64,000 nt of DNA, from the NCBI GenBank assembly GCA_949752795.1, contig OX457061.1:122532152-122596151 (forward strand). Direction: 5' to 3'. Source of the stretch: Hyperoodon ampullatus. Its lineage: Eukaryota; Chordata; Mammalia; Artiodactyla; Ziphiidae. Below, in pieces: positions 47,096-58,941 of the stretch; position 1 is the stretch's first letter, and every line of letters begins with the position of its first letter. Below the pieces are notes generated by a model. That model did not search any database. It was not told where the DNA came from and worked only from the letters and a program-made list of their open reading frames with translations. A program made the translations under genes and the position numbers.

Positions 47096-48503
47096 GTGAG
47101 CGCGAGGGTCCTCACGCGGGCAGGTGGCCGTGACTTTGAACTTGCCTCCGCCGCCGACCGGCCCCGGTGTTTATCCAGAGTCCGAGGCACAGGACTTCGG
47201 GGTGCTGGTGTATTTTAAGACGACGGAGGCAACTGCGGCCCTGAAGAGAACCCTGCCTTTTCGGGGACGGATGTCGGTTTACAGTATTGCCTTTTCACTG
47301 CTGCTTTCATGCCCACAGACCATGTCTGCCAAGGAAAAATCCAAGTTTGAAGATATGGCAAAAAGTGACAAAGCTCGCTATGACAGGGAGATGAAGAATT
47401 ATGTTCCTCCCAAAGGTGACAAGAAGGGAAAGAAAAAAGATCCCAATGCGCCTAAGAGGCCTCCGTAAGTTCTGTTTGTTTGGTTTTTTGTTTGCAGTCG
47501 GCTGAATGGCCCCCGTGATGCTTCATTCAGGTCATTACAGCCCTGTTCCTTCCTTTCAGATCTGCCTTCTTCCTGTTTTGCTCCGAACATCGCCCAAAGA
47601 TCAAGAGCGAACACCCCGGCTTATCCATTGGCGATACTGCCAAGAAATTGGGTGAAATGTGGTCTGAGCAGTCAGCCAAAGACAAACAGCCCTATGAACA
47701 GAAGGCGGCTAAGCTAAAGGAGAAGTATGAGAAGGTGTGCTGTCTGAATTTTGTTGAGGCAAGGTTGACATCTGCTTGAAAGCCGCTTTCTAAACGAGCG
47801 TGTTGGAAGGAGGTGTAAGCTGTGTGTTAATAGGTATAGGCTGTCGTCGCTTGTCCCTGACTAGCCAGTGGGGAACCTTCCGTCGTCCTGCGTTCACGGT
47901 TGTCAGCTTTGCTTTGGAACGGTCTAACGAGAGTTGTGCGCTTCAGGAGTGTAAGCTAAGTGGAACCTCCTTCCTTTGGACGGCAGCCGGTGTTTGTAGC
48001 CCTGGGAGGTTGCTGCGTTCAGAGGTGTGTGTGGTGAAATGCGTCTCTTAGTGGAGAAGAACGGAGGGCTAAGTGTTCGACCTAAAACGTGAAGTCAGGG
48101 GACAGGCTGTGTGCCGCTCACAGACACCGGTAGTGAAAGTACTGACACACATCAGTCTGGTACACCCCCGTTAGTGTACCTCATTCGCTGTCTAAGGCCT
48201 GGAGGGGACATGATCTCAAAACCACGTTTTAGACAGTCCTCAGGGTTATTGGCCAATAATCTTAGATTGTTTACAGCTTAGTGGTTTTCACGGTTGAGTA
48301 ATGACACCGGATGACGATTTTACTTTTTTTGACAATATTTCCAGGATATTGCCGCATACCGTGCCAAGGGCAAGAGTGAGGCGGGAAAGAAGGGCCCTGG
48401 CAGGCCAACAGGTTCCAAGAAGAAGAACGAACCAGAAGATGAGGAGGAAGAGGAAGAGGAGGAAGAAGAGGAAGAGGAGGAGGAGGAGGAAGATGAGGAA
48501 TAA
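46946..48503 (+). CDS. HMGB2: HMGB2, high mobility group box 2 (complete, 4 coding exons)
   Basis: HMGB2 is a nuclear DNA-bending chaperone that binds distorted DNA and assists transcription, recombination and repair, with high expression in proliferating cells. Coding exons are 46946-47095, 47319-47464, 47560-47734 and 48345-48503. All junctions are GT-AG, giving 209 residues, the standard family length. HMG box A spans about 9-79 ([20 protein letters not shown]), with redox cysteines C23 and C45. HMG box B spans about 95-163 ([15 protein letters not shown]), with C106. A basic linker and [13 protein letters not shown] precede an acidic tail at 186-209 containing 17 consecutive Glu, flanked by Asp. 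The shorter acidic tail and the residues [12 protein letters not shown] distinguish it from HMGB1. Introns interrupt it at conserved positions, so it is the authentic gene and not one of the many HMGB processed copies. The start has the Kozak-like context catcATGG. Confidence 0.98.
47319..47464 (+). CDS. HMGB2: HMGB2 coding exon 2
   Basis: This exon encodes residues 51 to 99 ([15 protein letters not shown] to APKRPP), the end of box A and the basic linker. The acceptor is cccacag and the donor is CC|GTAAGT. The last codon is split after two bases. Confidence 0.98.
47560..47734 (+). CDS. HMGB2: HMGB2 coding exon 3
   Basis: This exon completes P99 and encodes up to K157 ([15 protein letters not shown] to LKEKYEK), the core of HMG box B. 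The acceptor is cctttcag and the donor is AAG|GTGTGC. Confidence 0.98.
48345..48503 (+). CDS. HMGB2: HMGB2 coding exon 4 with acidic tail and stop
   Basis: This exon encodes residues 158-209 ([14 protein letters not shown] onward), with TAA at 48501-48503. The GAG/GAA run encodes the acidic tail, which in the family folds back on the HMG boxes and modulates DNA binding. Confidence 0.98.
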   Translation, partial: DIAAYRAKGKSEAGKKGPGRPTGSKKKNEPEDEEEEEEEEEEEEEEEEEDEE

Positions 48504-48897
48504 ATGGCCGTTCTGTAATGATGCGTGTGGAGTGTGCGTGTGTGCTCAGGCAAAGGTTTTGCTAAGAATGTGAATTCAAGTGCAGCTCAATATTAGCTTC
48601 AGTATAAAAACTGTACAGAGTTTTGTATAGCTTATGGGATTCTTTGTAGAGAAAATACTTTTTTGAAAATGCAGGTTGTAGCTTTTTGAGGGGCTACTAC
48701 ATACAGTTAGATTTTAAAGCTTCTGACGAATGTTTCTGAATATTTAATGGTTTCTTTAACTTCTTGACTTGTGTATGGTAGCACAGCAAACTCATAGAGA
48801 TTAGTATCAATAGTGAATTTTGGGTTTTCTAGAATAAGAATGTTGCATTCTGTTTTCTTAAAAAAGGTTTTGTAATAAAATTATGTATATTATTTCT
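48504..48897 (+). other. HMGB2: HMGB2 3' UTR
   Basis: About 390 nt of AT-rich sequence follow the stop, with an AATAAA polyadenylation signal at 48874-48879 and a GT/T-rich stretch just after. The end is estimated. A miR-23 seed-type octamer (AATGTGAA) lies at 48567-48574. Confidence 0.8.
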
Positions 48898-51800
48898 ATT
48901 GTCTTTGTCGTATATGCTCAATTAGCTTTTGCTTTCAAAGTCATGGTCTGGAACCATGTCAACTTTTTTTTGTTTTTCTGCCTAATAGTTCTCAGACATG
49001 GTTGATTTAGTATAGTGTTTGTGTAAAAGTCAAACATGCCCATATTATTCATATTTACAAAGTGTTCTTTAAAAACCAGCAGTGGAATTTAATGAACTTT
49101 AAAAATTTATGCAGTTTTATAAAATGAGCAAGGTTTGTTCTTGACATTTATGTTCATTTGTTAGCTAACTTGTCCCATTTTTTTTAGCTGACATTTTATT
49201 TTGAGAGAAACTTTCTTTTTAGTACGAGGCAGAGGAGCTCATACAGTGAATCCATACCTAAAAACACATAAACTTTTAAAAACAATAGGAACACGGTTAC
49301 ATTTTCTGTGGTTAATGATTTAGTTTGGGGTAGAATACCAGAGTGAATTTTGAGTTAAATCTTAAAAATCACTGTGGTCTTAAGCCTAGAATTCTCGGTA
49401 ACTAACCCAAGAAAGCTTTTGAGATGGTGGTTGTGATTTTCCATGACTGTAGTTAGGCGAGATTTTACTGGGATATTTATTTACAGGTGAAAGCAGTTAC
49501 TAGGAAGCGCTCATTTGAGGAAGCAGTTGCTTGCATTGGAATTCAGATAACTATTGTAAATAGTTATCAAGTTATTAGTGAAAGTTGGCCATCTGTTGTC
49601 TAAGAGATTATAGAAGAAACTTATTTGTTGATAGTTTCATAGTTAAACCTGACGATCTTGGTTACCTATCAAGTATTAAAAATAGAAGCCAAAATTCTTA
49701 TTACCCAACCATGGGAGCCTTGGTTTCCTATCTTATGCCATATTTGGAATTATTTCTGACACAGGAAATACTAACCAAACTTGTTAAATGGAAGGTAAGG
49801 TATTAGCATAATTCCCAGAGCAGATGGACTGAAGTAGAATCTTCAGACCTCTTAGAGATTGCCCTCCATTAATATCACAATTGTTTTGGGGCTTTTGCTG
49901 ATCATAAAATGAAAACTAGTTTTATGTATTTAAAAAATATTTAAAAATATCTCCTGGTGTTAGGTGACTTAATGCTAAAAAATCGGCGGTAAGGTGTTTT
50001 AGAGACACGCCTAGGTCTGGATCCCAGTTCCCTAGCTCTACCAAACGCTAGCTGTATGGACTTTACCTCTGGGCTTATTTCTCTCTATCTGTGTAGGGTG
50101 TCAGTACCTACTTCGCAGTGTTTTAATGATTAAATGAGAATGTTAAGTATTTACAACAGTACTTAATGCATAGAAAAGATACTAAATAGGAGTTTTTAAA
50201 ATAGGAGTCTGTTTCTTAAGGATTTCTATATCTATAAATTAGACCCATGAAGCAGACCTATCTGGTTCCTTGTCACCTTTCTTTTTGGGAGTTTTTGTGT
50301 TTGCTTTCATTCTGTTCTTTAAATGAAATATAGTTTAAATGTCTAAGAGTGACTCATTTTTTAAAATCAAGAGTTGTTCCATAATCTCAGCATTTGAGAT
50401 GAGTCCTCATATTTGATATTTTCTCTAAGTGTGGATCAAAATTTTAAATTCCCTTGCTTTTAGGACTAAATGACCTCAAGGAGTGGTTATGTTGGAAAGC
50501 TCTGAAATAGGGGTAAGAATCAGGTTCTATCCCAGGCCAGCCAGTACTTGGGGATGTGTTTATGAAAACCACCTGCCCCCCTTTTCTTTTTAAAAATAAG
50601 TCATATCTTGATGGTATAAAATGTAAAAGGACTATATAGTGGGTAGTTTACAACCTTGATTTCTAGCTACCAGGTTCTCCCAGGAGGCAACTCCAGTAAT
50701 GTAATAATTTACCCTTCAAGAGAGACTGAAGCACACAGTCATATGTGCATATATATCAATGTTGCACAAAAGGAAGCTTATTATATATGTTGTTCTGCCC
50801 CTTAATTCTCATCATTTTAGATTCTTGGCACAACAGAGCTGCCACATTTCACTTAGATAGCCATCTGCATAGTAGCCCATTGACTAGATCACAATGTAAC
50901 CAGTTCCTTAAAGATACTTAGGGTTGTGGGTTTTTTGCTTTAAGAACAACATTACCATGAATATCCTTGTGTGATTTCAAAAAATTCTATAAGTTTGTGC
51001 ATTTAAAATTGTGCTAATTATAATAGCTAAAACCTGTACTTGGTATATGCCAGAACCTGCTGGCTCTCAGAAGTTTTACTAATGTATACTGCCCAGCAAT
51101 GAATGTCTACTTCCTCATCTCAGCAACATTATCATTCTCAAACTTCGTAATCTTTGCTGTTCTGATATATAAAAAATGGTTCCTCCTATTATGAATTCAG
51201 CATATTTTTATGTTAAAGAGCCATTAGTGTGTCCCGTGGTCTTCTGTCTCATTGGTCTTATTAGTAATTTGTGGGAAATAAGGAAAATGACCCTTTGTGA
51301 CCTGCATTGTAAATGTTTTTTTCTATGTTGTCTTTTGACTTTGCTTATGATGCTTGTTTTCATGCAAAGATTTGTTTTTATGTAAGCAAATTTATTCTCT
51401 AGTGGCCTTGGGAGGCCTTTCCCACTCAAAGATTATAAAAATTGTCTTTGCTTTCTTACTTTTTATTATTTAATTAAATCTTTGATCCTTCTGGAATTTA
51501 TTTTGGTGCAAGAACTGAAGTAGGGTCTCAAATTTCTTTCCAGATGGTAGCCACTACTTTTGGTCTTTTAATCTATAAAAGCTGTGTTAGAAGATCCTGA
51601 GGTCCCTTATGTAACTTGCAAACTTGCTCAATATGGGACAGTATGCCTTTTTGTGTTTTGCTTTTTAACAGCATCATTTACTGTAAGTACTAAACCATAA
51701 GTTTGTCTTAGCCAAACATAGCATTATCTTAAAGCTGACTTTCTATTACTACGTATGCCACTAAAAATGTTTACAAAGCAGTAATGATTTTATTTCTTGG

Positions 51801-53164
51801 GGAATAGCAAGAAGAAAGCTAAAGGGCCTGTTTTGCCGATGCACGAGATCCAGTCCTTATAAAACATCTCTCTCTAGAAATAAGCCATTTTTGTACACCT
51901 CGTGCCAGAAAGAGTAGCTGTTTTATAAACATTTGTAAACATAAATGCCCAGGATAAAGGGGACAGCCATTGTTTAGCTCAGTCCTGTTGCTGGATGGAA
52001 ATGTGGGTCTAGGATTCCCAAATCTCCCAAATTTTCAAGTGGAACCAGAATTCTAGATATTTAAAAAATGTGAAATCTGAATTGTAAATATTGGCAATGA
52101 ATTCAAATGTCAGGCTCAAAGAAAACATGTCTGTAGGTAAGATTCTGTCAAGGGTCACCAATTTGCCACTTCTATAAATTAGTGTAGGTAAATGTAGGAT
52201 TATTAATAACATTTACTTGAGTTAGGACTGTTGGTAAAAGTTAAAGTACAGGCCTCCCCACTACGCATTATTTTCCTAGTTGTCTAGAAACCCTTCTCGC
52301 CCTGATTGGAAACTCATCTAACTTCTTATCCTGTTGTAAAGGTAAATATAGACATTGTCTCTGAGGTCTTAATGGAATATTGGGCTCCTGAGCCTTTGTT
52401 CTTCAGGACTTAGCGCAGACCTCGCTTAGCCTCATCCTGGGAGTTAACATGTCTATAGTGGCTCAGGAGCATGATTAGTGTCATATTAAAAGGAAAAAAA
52501 CCAAAACTTTTAAGCAGTACGTAGTATCAAATTTCAGAACTGGTCCAGTCTCCTTTCTTCAGGAAGACATATAGCAGTCAACTAGGACAGTGCCCTAGGG
52601 CAGTAGGTGAAGAGAAAGCAAAATTGTAATGCATAGGTTCATGTGTTATTCTTTGATTCTCTACATTTTTGCAATAAAGGTGAGATGGCTTATACAAAGA
52701 ACAAACTATATAAAATACAGACGTACAAAAGGAAAAACGAAGTTATGAAAGAAATTAAGAGTGAGCTGATGAGCTTACACTGGGAATCAGATCAGTTTGA
52801 ATAGGGCTGTTTCTTATCAGTTTGGTAACATCAGACCTTGTGTGTAACCTTTCAGTTTCCTCAGGTGTTAAAATCAGAAATTTTTTTTTGAGCATTAAAT
52901 GGGACAATACATCTAAGACATCCTAGTGGCAAGAAATAGTGAATAATATTAGCTAAAAGTATGCATAATGATATGTATGTGTTAATAATATACTTGCTAT
53001 GATAAGAGTACCAGATTCACTTCTGAGATTCTTAACAGTTTAGGTGGAGAGGCAAACTAGTTATGTGGGAAGTACAATAGATATTCCTCCCACAGGGCCC
53101 TGGGGATACTGAGTACTGGAGTTATGTCCTTGACTCCAATACTAAATTTGGGAATTTGGACACG
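48898..53164. other. Intergenic stretch between HMGB2 and the first downstream LINE-1
   Basis: No gene. MIR-like fragments lie at about 50010-50190 (ctagctgtatggactttacc ... cagtacctacttcgcagtgt) and 52750-52980, both plus. No SINE of the CHR type occurs in this 4.3 kb, unlike the desert upstream. Confidence 0.6.
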
Positions 53165-53725
53165 TTATTTAACCTTTTTTAAATTGAAGTATAGTTGATT
53201 TACAATATTGTGTTAATTTCAGGTGTATAGCATAGTGATTCAGTTTTTTTGCAGATCATACTCCATTATAGGTTATTACAAGATATTGGGTATAATTTGT
53301 GCTATACAGTAAATCCTTGTTGCTTATCTATTTTTGCGTCTAGTAGTTTGTTAATCCCATACCCCTAATTTGTCTCCTCTCCCCTCTTCCCTTTTTTGTC
53401 TGGTAACTATAAGTTAACCTCTTATTCAATCACATTTTATCCACGTATATTTGATCACATATAAATGTGTGACTTACTGTATGTTTTAGATGCTTTTGAT
53501 TTTACAACACGTATTTGTTGAATGAAGTCTTCTGGGAATTGCCCTTTTCACTCAGCACTACCCCACTGGCTTGTTTTTAACTAGTTCATTCACGTTCACT
53601 GCCTTGTAACATTCCGTCGTGTGATTATACCACAAATGATCCACTCTCCTGTTAATGGATCATTAGGTTGTTCCTGGAGCTTTTGCTGTTATAAATGGTA
53701 GCGCTATAAAAATTGCTGTACACGT
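53165..53725 (-). mobile_element. LINE-1 3' end, cetartiodactyl type
   Basis: Reverse-oriented: ttgaagtatagttgatttac, aatattgtgttaatttcagg, ataggttattacaagatatt, gtgctatacagtaaatcctt. This is the characteristic 3' end of LINE-1 in whales and ruminants. Confidence 0.85.
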
Positions 53726-54499
53726 CGCCTGGTTTTCAAGTGCAGCCCCCTCCAGGGACCTGCCCTGTCAATTCCAGCTGTCTCTGCAGCCTCTTCAGCT
53801 CGGCTGAATCACCAGGGTTTGAGCTCCACTTTCCTGTACCGTGGTGGGAAAAGTTCTCCAGGCAGACAGACATGCTGAACCAGGGTTCACCCTGTGTGCT
53901 TCCTTTCTCTCAAGTTATCACAGTCTACTTTGCCTGTTACCCAATTCCTGAAAACAGCTGCTGCATATATTTTGTCCTGTTTTATAGCTGTTTAGGACAG
54001 AAGCATTCTGTTTAGGACAGCAACAATGACTATGCCATGGCCAGATGAGGAAGGCTATTCATCTCTCTTTTCTACTGAAAGTTTTAGTTTTGTTTTGGGC
54101 ATTTAATCATTAAGACAGCTGAAGTTTATTTGCTCATATCAAAAGCCCGAGAGAAATTTCGTTTAAAGATAATTTAAAGAATGTTCTATCTTAGACATTC
54201 TTCCAGATGCACTTAGTTCTATCCAAGGGTTGAATTATAAATTCGACCACTGAAAACTACCTTCTACACATGGCCGGTGTGAGGTAGAGAGAACAATTTA
54301 TTCTCTTGTGGATAACCACTTCACCCCCAGTGTTCATGCTTAACTTATGAGCTTAAATTCTTCACTTGGAAAGTGGAGGTAATGATATCTCACATATGAA
54401 ACAGGTACACCCACACATAGCCTTTATAGAGGGTCTGCAGTGTAGCTGTCTTAGTTCTTCTGATTAAAGACCGATTTTAAGACTTTGAAACCAGGTAAC
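53726..54499. other. Intergenic stretch
   Basis: No gene or confident repeat. Confidence 0.5.
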
Positions 54500-54735
54500 A
54501 ATAGCTACCATTTATATTACCCTGATTATATGCTGGGAACTATTCTAAGCACTTCATATATGTTAACCCATACAAGCCTAATAAAAATCCTATAAAACAG
54601 GACTATTATTTCCCCCCTTTTACGAACGGGGGAACTGAGGCATAGAGAAGCATCAATAACTTGCCAGGGTCACACAGGTGATTTGTAATGGAACAGGAAT
54701 TCGAATGCAGACAAGTGCACCATACTATACTATTC
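54500..54735 (-). repeat. MIR SINE fragment
   Basis: Reverse orientation: gggaactattctaagcactt, ccttttacgaacgggggaac, tgaggcatagagaagcatca, acttgccagggtcacacagg. A near-complete core. Confidence 0.8.
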
Positions 54736-54910
54736 AGATGAGCAGACTGTAATATCATTCTGTTATGAAAATTAAGGCACCCTTCTGCTACCTCTGCTGA
54801 GATGCGGGCCCGAGGCCTGATCCACTTACAAAACCAAAACCCACCAACCACGGTTATGGGCATTTCAAACTTTTTTCTTTTTTTAATTAAAACGTTTTTT
54901 TTTGTGTGCG

Positions 54911-55202
54911 GGGGGCTTCCCTGGTGGCACAGTGGTTGAGAATGTGCCTGCTAATGCAGGGGACACGGGTTTGAGCCCTGGTCTGGGAAGATCCCACATG
55001 CCGCGGAGCAACTGGGCCCGTGAGCCACAACTACTGAGCCTGCGCGTCTGGAGCCTGTGCTCCGCAACAAGAGAGACCGCGATAGTGAGAGGCCCGCGCA
55101 CCGCGATGAAGAGTGGCCCCCGCTTGCCACAACTAGAGAAAGCCCTCGCACAGAAATGAAGACCCAACACAGCCAAAAGTAAAATAAATTTTAAAAATAA
55201 AA
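54911..55202 (+). mobile_element. CHR-type SINE
   Basis: Starts gggggcttccctggtggcac and ends cagccaaaagtaaaataaat. Plus orientation, directly followed by a minus-strand SINE. Confidence 0.9.
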
Positions 55203-55326
55203 AAGTTTTTTTGGGGGGGCTGCACCGCACAGCATGTGGGATCTTAGTTCCCCAACCAGGGATCAAACCCACACCCCCTGCATTGGAAGTGCAGAGCCTT
55301 AACCACTGGACCGCTGGGGAAGTCCT
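55203..55326 (-). mobile_element. CHR-type SINE, truncated
   Basis: Reverse orientation, ggctgcaccgcacagcatgt to ggaccgctggggaagtcc. It abuts the previous SINE tail to tail. Confidence 0.82.
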
Positions 55327-55465
55327 CAAAATCTTAAAAAGGAGATTGGCAAAGCAATTATCGAATTTAGTTTAGAAACAGCCCCTCTGTTAATCTCTAC
55401 TCCCAGGGACAGTGGTCGCCCCCCAAATCATTCTGACTTTTGTCCATTTTTTGGCAACAGATTCT

Positions 55466-55677
55466 TTTTTTTTTTTTTTTTTTTTGCGGTACGCGGGCCT
55501 CTCACTGTTGTGGTCTCTCCCGTTGCGGAGCACAGGCTCCGGACACGCAGGCTCAGCGGCCATGGCTCACGGGCCCAGCCGCTCCGCGGCATGTGGGATC
55601 TTCCCAGACCGGGGCACGAACCCGTGTCCCCTGCATCGGCAGGCGGACTCTCAACCACTGTGCCACCAGGGAAGCCC
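55466..55677 (-). mobile_element. CHR-2-type SINE with perfect 15-bp target duplication
   Basis: Reverse orientation, gcggtacgcgggcctctcac to caccagggaagccc, after a T tail. Duplication TTGGCAACAGATTCT at 55451-55465 and 55678-55692, so it is a very young insertion. Confidence 0.96.
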
Positions 55678-55692
55678 TTGGCAACAGATTCT

Positions 55693-56529
55693 AATGAATA
55701 ATATGCATTCTCATAGTGCTCGGTACTTCTAAAGGTGCTTTCACATGGATTAATATTCACATACCCAATTACTGGCCTATTAGCCCTCTGGCTCAGGTCA
55801 GGTACTTGTCATGTTCTCCACTGAACTTTAAGTGGCTTTTTTTCCCCAATTACAGTCTGTCCAGAAATGATGAAACATATTCCCAGATCCCTGTGAAAGG
55901 CTATCTCTTAGGAGATAAATGAGCCCCCATCCACTACAGTCTGGTGCTCTGTCACTGTTCCACGTTTCTCAGGCACAGCAGCTGAGAACTGAAGCCATGA
56001 CAACAGCCGAGCTTCCCAGACCAACATGGCCCCTCACTGGAAAGCTGGCAGCCGTGGTACCTTCTCCTGAGATGTCGTGGGTTGTGCTACAAGGTCCTAC
56101 AGCCCAGTTCTCACTTCATGTTGGTAGGCTTCCCTTCTTTCTACTCGATCTATCAGGTTGTGAAGAATTTTGACTTAAATTTTTGCTTTCAACGGGCAAT
56201 GATATAGTAGAATACACTGCCAAGGAAGATATACGTTGCTGGGTTGTTTTTTGTAAATGGTAAGTGATTTTTAAAAATTTTCTATACATAGGCAACCAGG
56301 GGCAAAAATAAGCCTTTATGTTTCCTTCTTAGATAGGTAAGCTCTGAGTATTCTAAACACATTCTAAGCAGAATTCTAACCAACACTCAAGCACATACTC
56401 AACATATAGCTGTGGTCTATGATATTTTAACTATTATGTTAGTGTATCTTGTAAACAATAAAATCAAGTAATTATTTCAAACATGCAGTGTTTAGATACA
56501 GAAATGATTGCAAGTACTAAAAAAACCCA
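55693..56529. other. Intergenic stretch just beyond the GALNT7 3' end
   Basis: No gene or confident repeat. Confidence 0.55.
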
Positions 56530-58588
56530 TGGATTAAAATACAGTATTTATTTTTTTCTCACCTAAAAAACAAGCAACCCAGAATTAAGATATACATAAA
56601 CTTCTCAAATGTATCCCTAATAAAATTTTGAATATTTATACAATTTCTACAGAAACATACAGTGTATCAAAATCTGCATAAATCAAATTTATAAAATGTG
56701 TAGAAATGCATAGTGATATTATCAACTTACAAAGCAAGGATACAGGAATTATTTCCAAAGCAGCCTACAGTAGAAAATAGTCATTATGGCAGCAGCTTCT
56801 GATGTGTTTTCGTGTTTGGTAAGGTTTCTGATTTCAATATATAGAATCATTTTTTATAGAGTATCTTAACGAATTGCACAAAATACCCATTAAAAATTTA
56901 CATGCACAGTTTATGTGCCACCTTTCTTAGGCCTATGCATAGTTATCAAGGTAATAATCTATTCAACAAAGAAAATGCAGCCTTTTTGCAAACACACAAG
57001 TAATTAAAGTACCAATTCTCTTAGTTTCTTATTTATAGTTGATTTATTTTGCAGTTATATAATCATATAAATGTATTCCTTTTTAAACATCCCTAGAGAT
57101 GAATGAAAGTTCAAATGGTTGATCAGAGTTCAGTAGCAAAATACAAATTGGCAATTCAAAAATTATAAATAAAACTGTTTAGGATGTTGAACTTTGACTT
57201 TCTGAATTTAAGAGCTAAGCTTGGAAGAAACAAATCTGTAGGCTTTTCTTTTAAAGAAATGTAGGGTTTTTTCCCTTTTCTTTTCTAGGCTTTAATTAAA
57301 TATATTTCCCTCTGGTAGTAGTTGGTGACTTCCTTTCATTGGTATGATTTTTACAGGATCAAAAATGCTTCGTTTACTTGCCATTCCCTACCTAATCACT
57401 TTAAAAAAAATTTGTTTTGCATTCGACATAGCATTTTAACCTTGTAGGTAATAAAAGATTATTTAGCAATTAAAATCAATTGACCACTTGCAGTATTTGG
57501 TTTTCTTCTAGTAGGTACTATCTTAATAAATGTGTAAATTCAAACAAGTCTTCTTTTCACTGGAAAAATACTAATAGAAATATGCTTTCAAAAAAAAAAA
57601 ACTAGGGAACTAACAATCTAACAGAATTCGTATTTGTTAATGAACTATATTTTTAAATAGCCTTTTTTAAAATTTAAAAACTGTGCGGGGAATTTCATGA
57701 AGATATAAATGAAACGTCTATTCACCCTTGGCTTCATAAATTGCACAGCTTAGGTTGTAACACACAGTAGTCTTGTAAGGCTTAATCCAACAAGGGTTTG
57801 GAAATTCTCACCTCGGTCAGAACAAACCTTTGATGTGTTTACAGTGGTGCTTTGTTGTTTTTCTAACCCCCTCTTCAAGGTTTCAAAACTGAGAGTTATT
57901 TGTAGTTTTCTATGGTGACAGGGAATGGGGAAAAGTCAATCCCCAATGTCAGGGGACATTTTTCTCTAGTTAGTAGACCCCCTGCTGCCTTAGGAGTTGG
58001 TACTGACAGAGGACACTGGGAATGCCAGCAAATAGGGGAGTTAATGCCGTACAATCTTCAAACCCTATGGAATAGCTTTGGATGTTCCATCTTGTCATTT
58101 CTTTTTTCAAGCAATACAACATTCAATTTCAGAGCAAATGGTAGCACATTAATTCAGTTCTGAGTGGTAAAAGTATTCCTCAGACAGGTGACAATTCCAT
58201 CATTAACATCCTACAAATTGCATCAAAAGCTCTTGAAATATACCAAGAAATGAAAAGAGGCACTAAATGTGTTGAAATTCACCTTTCAAAAAAGCAGCAT
58301 GACTGTGAAGGAAGGCCACCTTGGCTAATAACCTGTGGCAGTGCTTCAAAAAGATGTAAAATTAAATAAAGATACAACAGGTTGATACTCACCAAGTTAC
58401 ATATGACGATCTGGTTACTCCAACCTTTTTTCAAGTGTGTTTAAAAAAAAAACAACAATCAAACTGCCTTTCAGACCCCTGAGTGTAATCCCAAAGAAGA
58501 CAACAATGCTTTTTACTCTGTTCTAAATAAAACAGAGCTAAATGCACAGATTACCAACATCATCTTAAAACAAAACAAAACAAAAAGA

Positions 58589-58596
58589 TGTAAACA
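58589..58596 (-). promoter_or_regulatory. GALNT7: miR-30 family 8-mer site (A)
   Basis: The mRNA strand reads GATGTTTACA, complementary to miR-30 nucleotides 1-10 and so more than a bare seed match. It lies about 210 nt past the GALNT7 stop. Confidence 0.75.
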
Positions 58597-58624
58597 TCTA
58601 CAAAGTTTAAGGTAAAAGCAGTTT

Positions 58625-58632
58625 TGTAAACA
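58625..58632 (-). promoter_or_regulatory. GALNT7: miR-30 family 8-mer site (B)
   Basis: The mRNA strand reads TGTTTACA, an exact miR-30 octamer, 36 nt from site A. This spacing is in the range reported for cooperative miRNA sites. Confidence 0.75.
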
Positions 58633-58803
58633 GTAACTGCAGATGATAATGTTATCGTAAAATCACAGTTTATCAATGTCCTCAGACTCCTCAAGAGCCT
58701 CTGGGTTTGGAGCTGTACAATAGTTGCAGCAGGTTTCAGGAGGTTTTCAGTCCTGTATAAATTTACGTGTCAGTAGGTAGGTTATTGGTTTCTTTCATTC
58801 CTT

Positions 58804-58941
58804 CTAAACACTATGGATGTTATTTATTTCCCACTTTTGAGTCATTTTGCTGGAGTCGCAGTCGGAGATGAACACTTGATGGAGGACCTCCGAGCGATCC
58901 AAGCACTTTCTGGAAGGAATGTGAGTCAGTCTGTGCAGGTT
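58804..58941 (-). CDS. GALNT7: GALNT7 last exon, coding part
   Basis: Encodes 45 residues, NLHRLTHIPSRKCLDRSE to NNIHSV, plus TAG. It forms the gamma repeat of the lectin domain. The acceptor is ttttccag. Confidence 0.95.
   Translation of the reverse strand, partial: NLHRLTHIPSRKCLDRSEVLHQVFISDCDSSKMTQKWEINNIHSV

Larger units (their letters stand above)
45290..47260. promoter_or_regulatory. HMGB2: CpG island and promoter region of HMGB2
   Basis: CpG is dense from about 45290 into the first intron of the coding region. It contains several GC boxes, two CCAAT boxes (46191-46195 and 46377-46381) and CHR-like hexamers. A noncoding first exon near 46400-46550, spliced to an acceptor at about 46904-46905 (ctctcccgccag), would fit the known human structure, but that is inference. 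Confidence 0.8.
56530..58803 (-). other. GALNT7: GALNT7 3' UTR
   Basis: About 2.27 kb of AT-rich, largely repeat-free sequence lies below the stop codon. Polyadenylation hexamers AATAAA on the minus strand lie at 57043-57048 and 56547-56552. The distal one gives a 3' UTR close to what the roughly 4 kb human mRNA implies. Two miR-30 octamers lie near its 5' end. The end coordinate is estimated. Confidence 0.75.

Noticed and set aside
46398..47190. Open frames of 233 (plus) and 234 (minus) codons overlapping HMGB2 exon 1
   Set aside because: Shadow frames of the HMGB2 exon and its GC-rich 5' region. The recognised HMGB2 frame is different.
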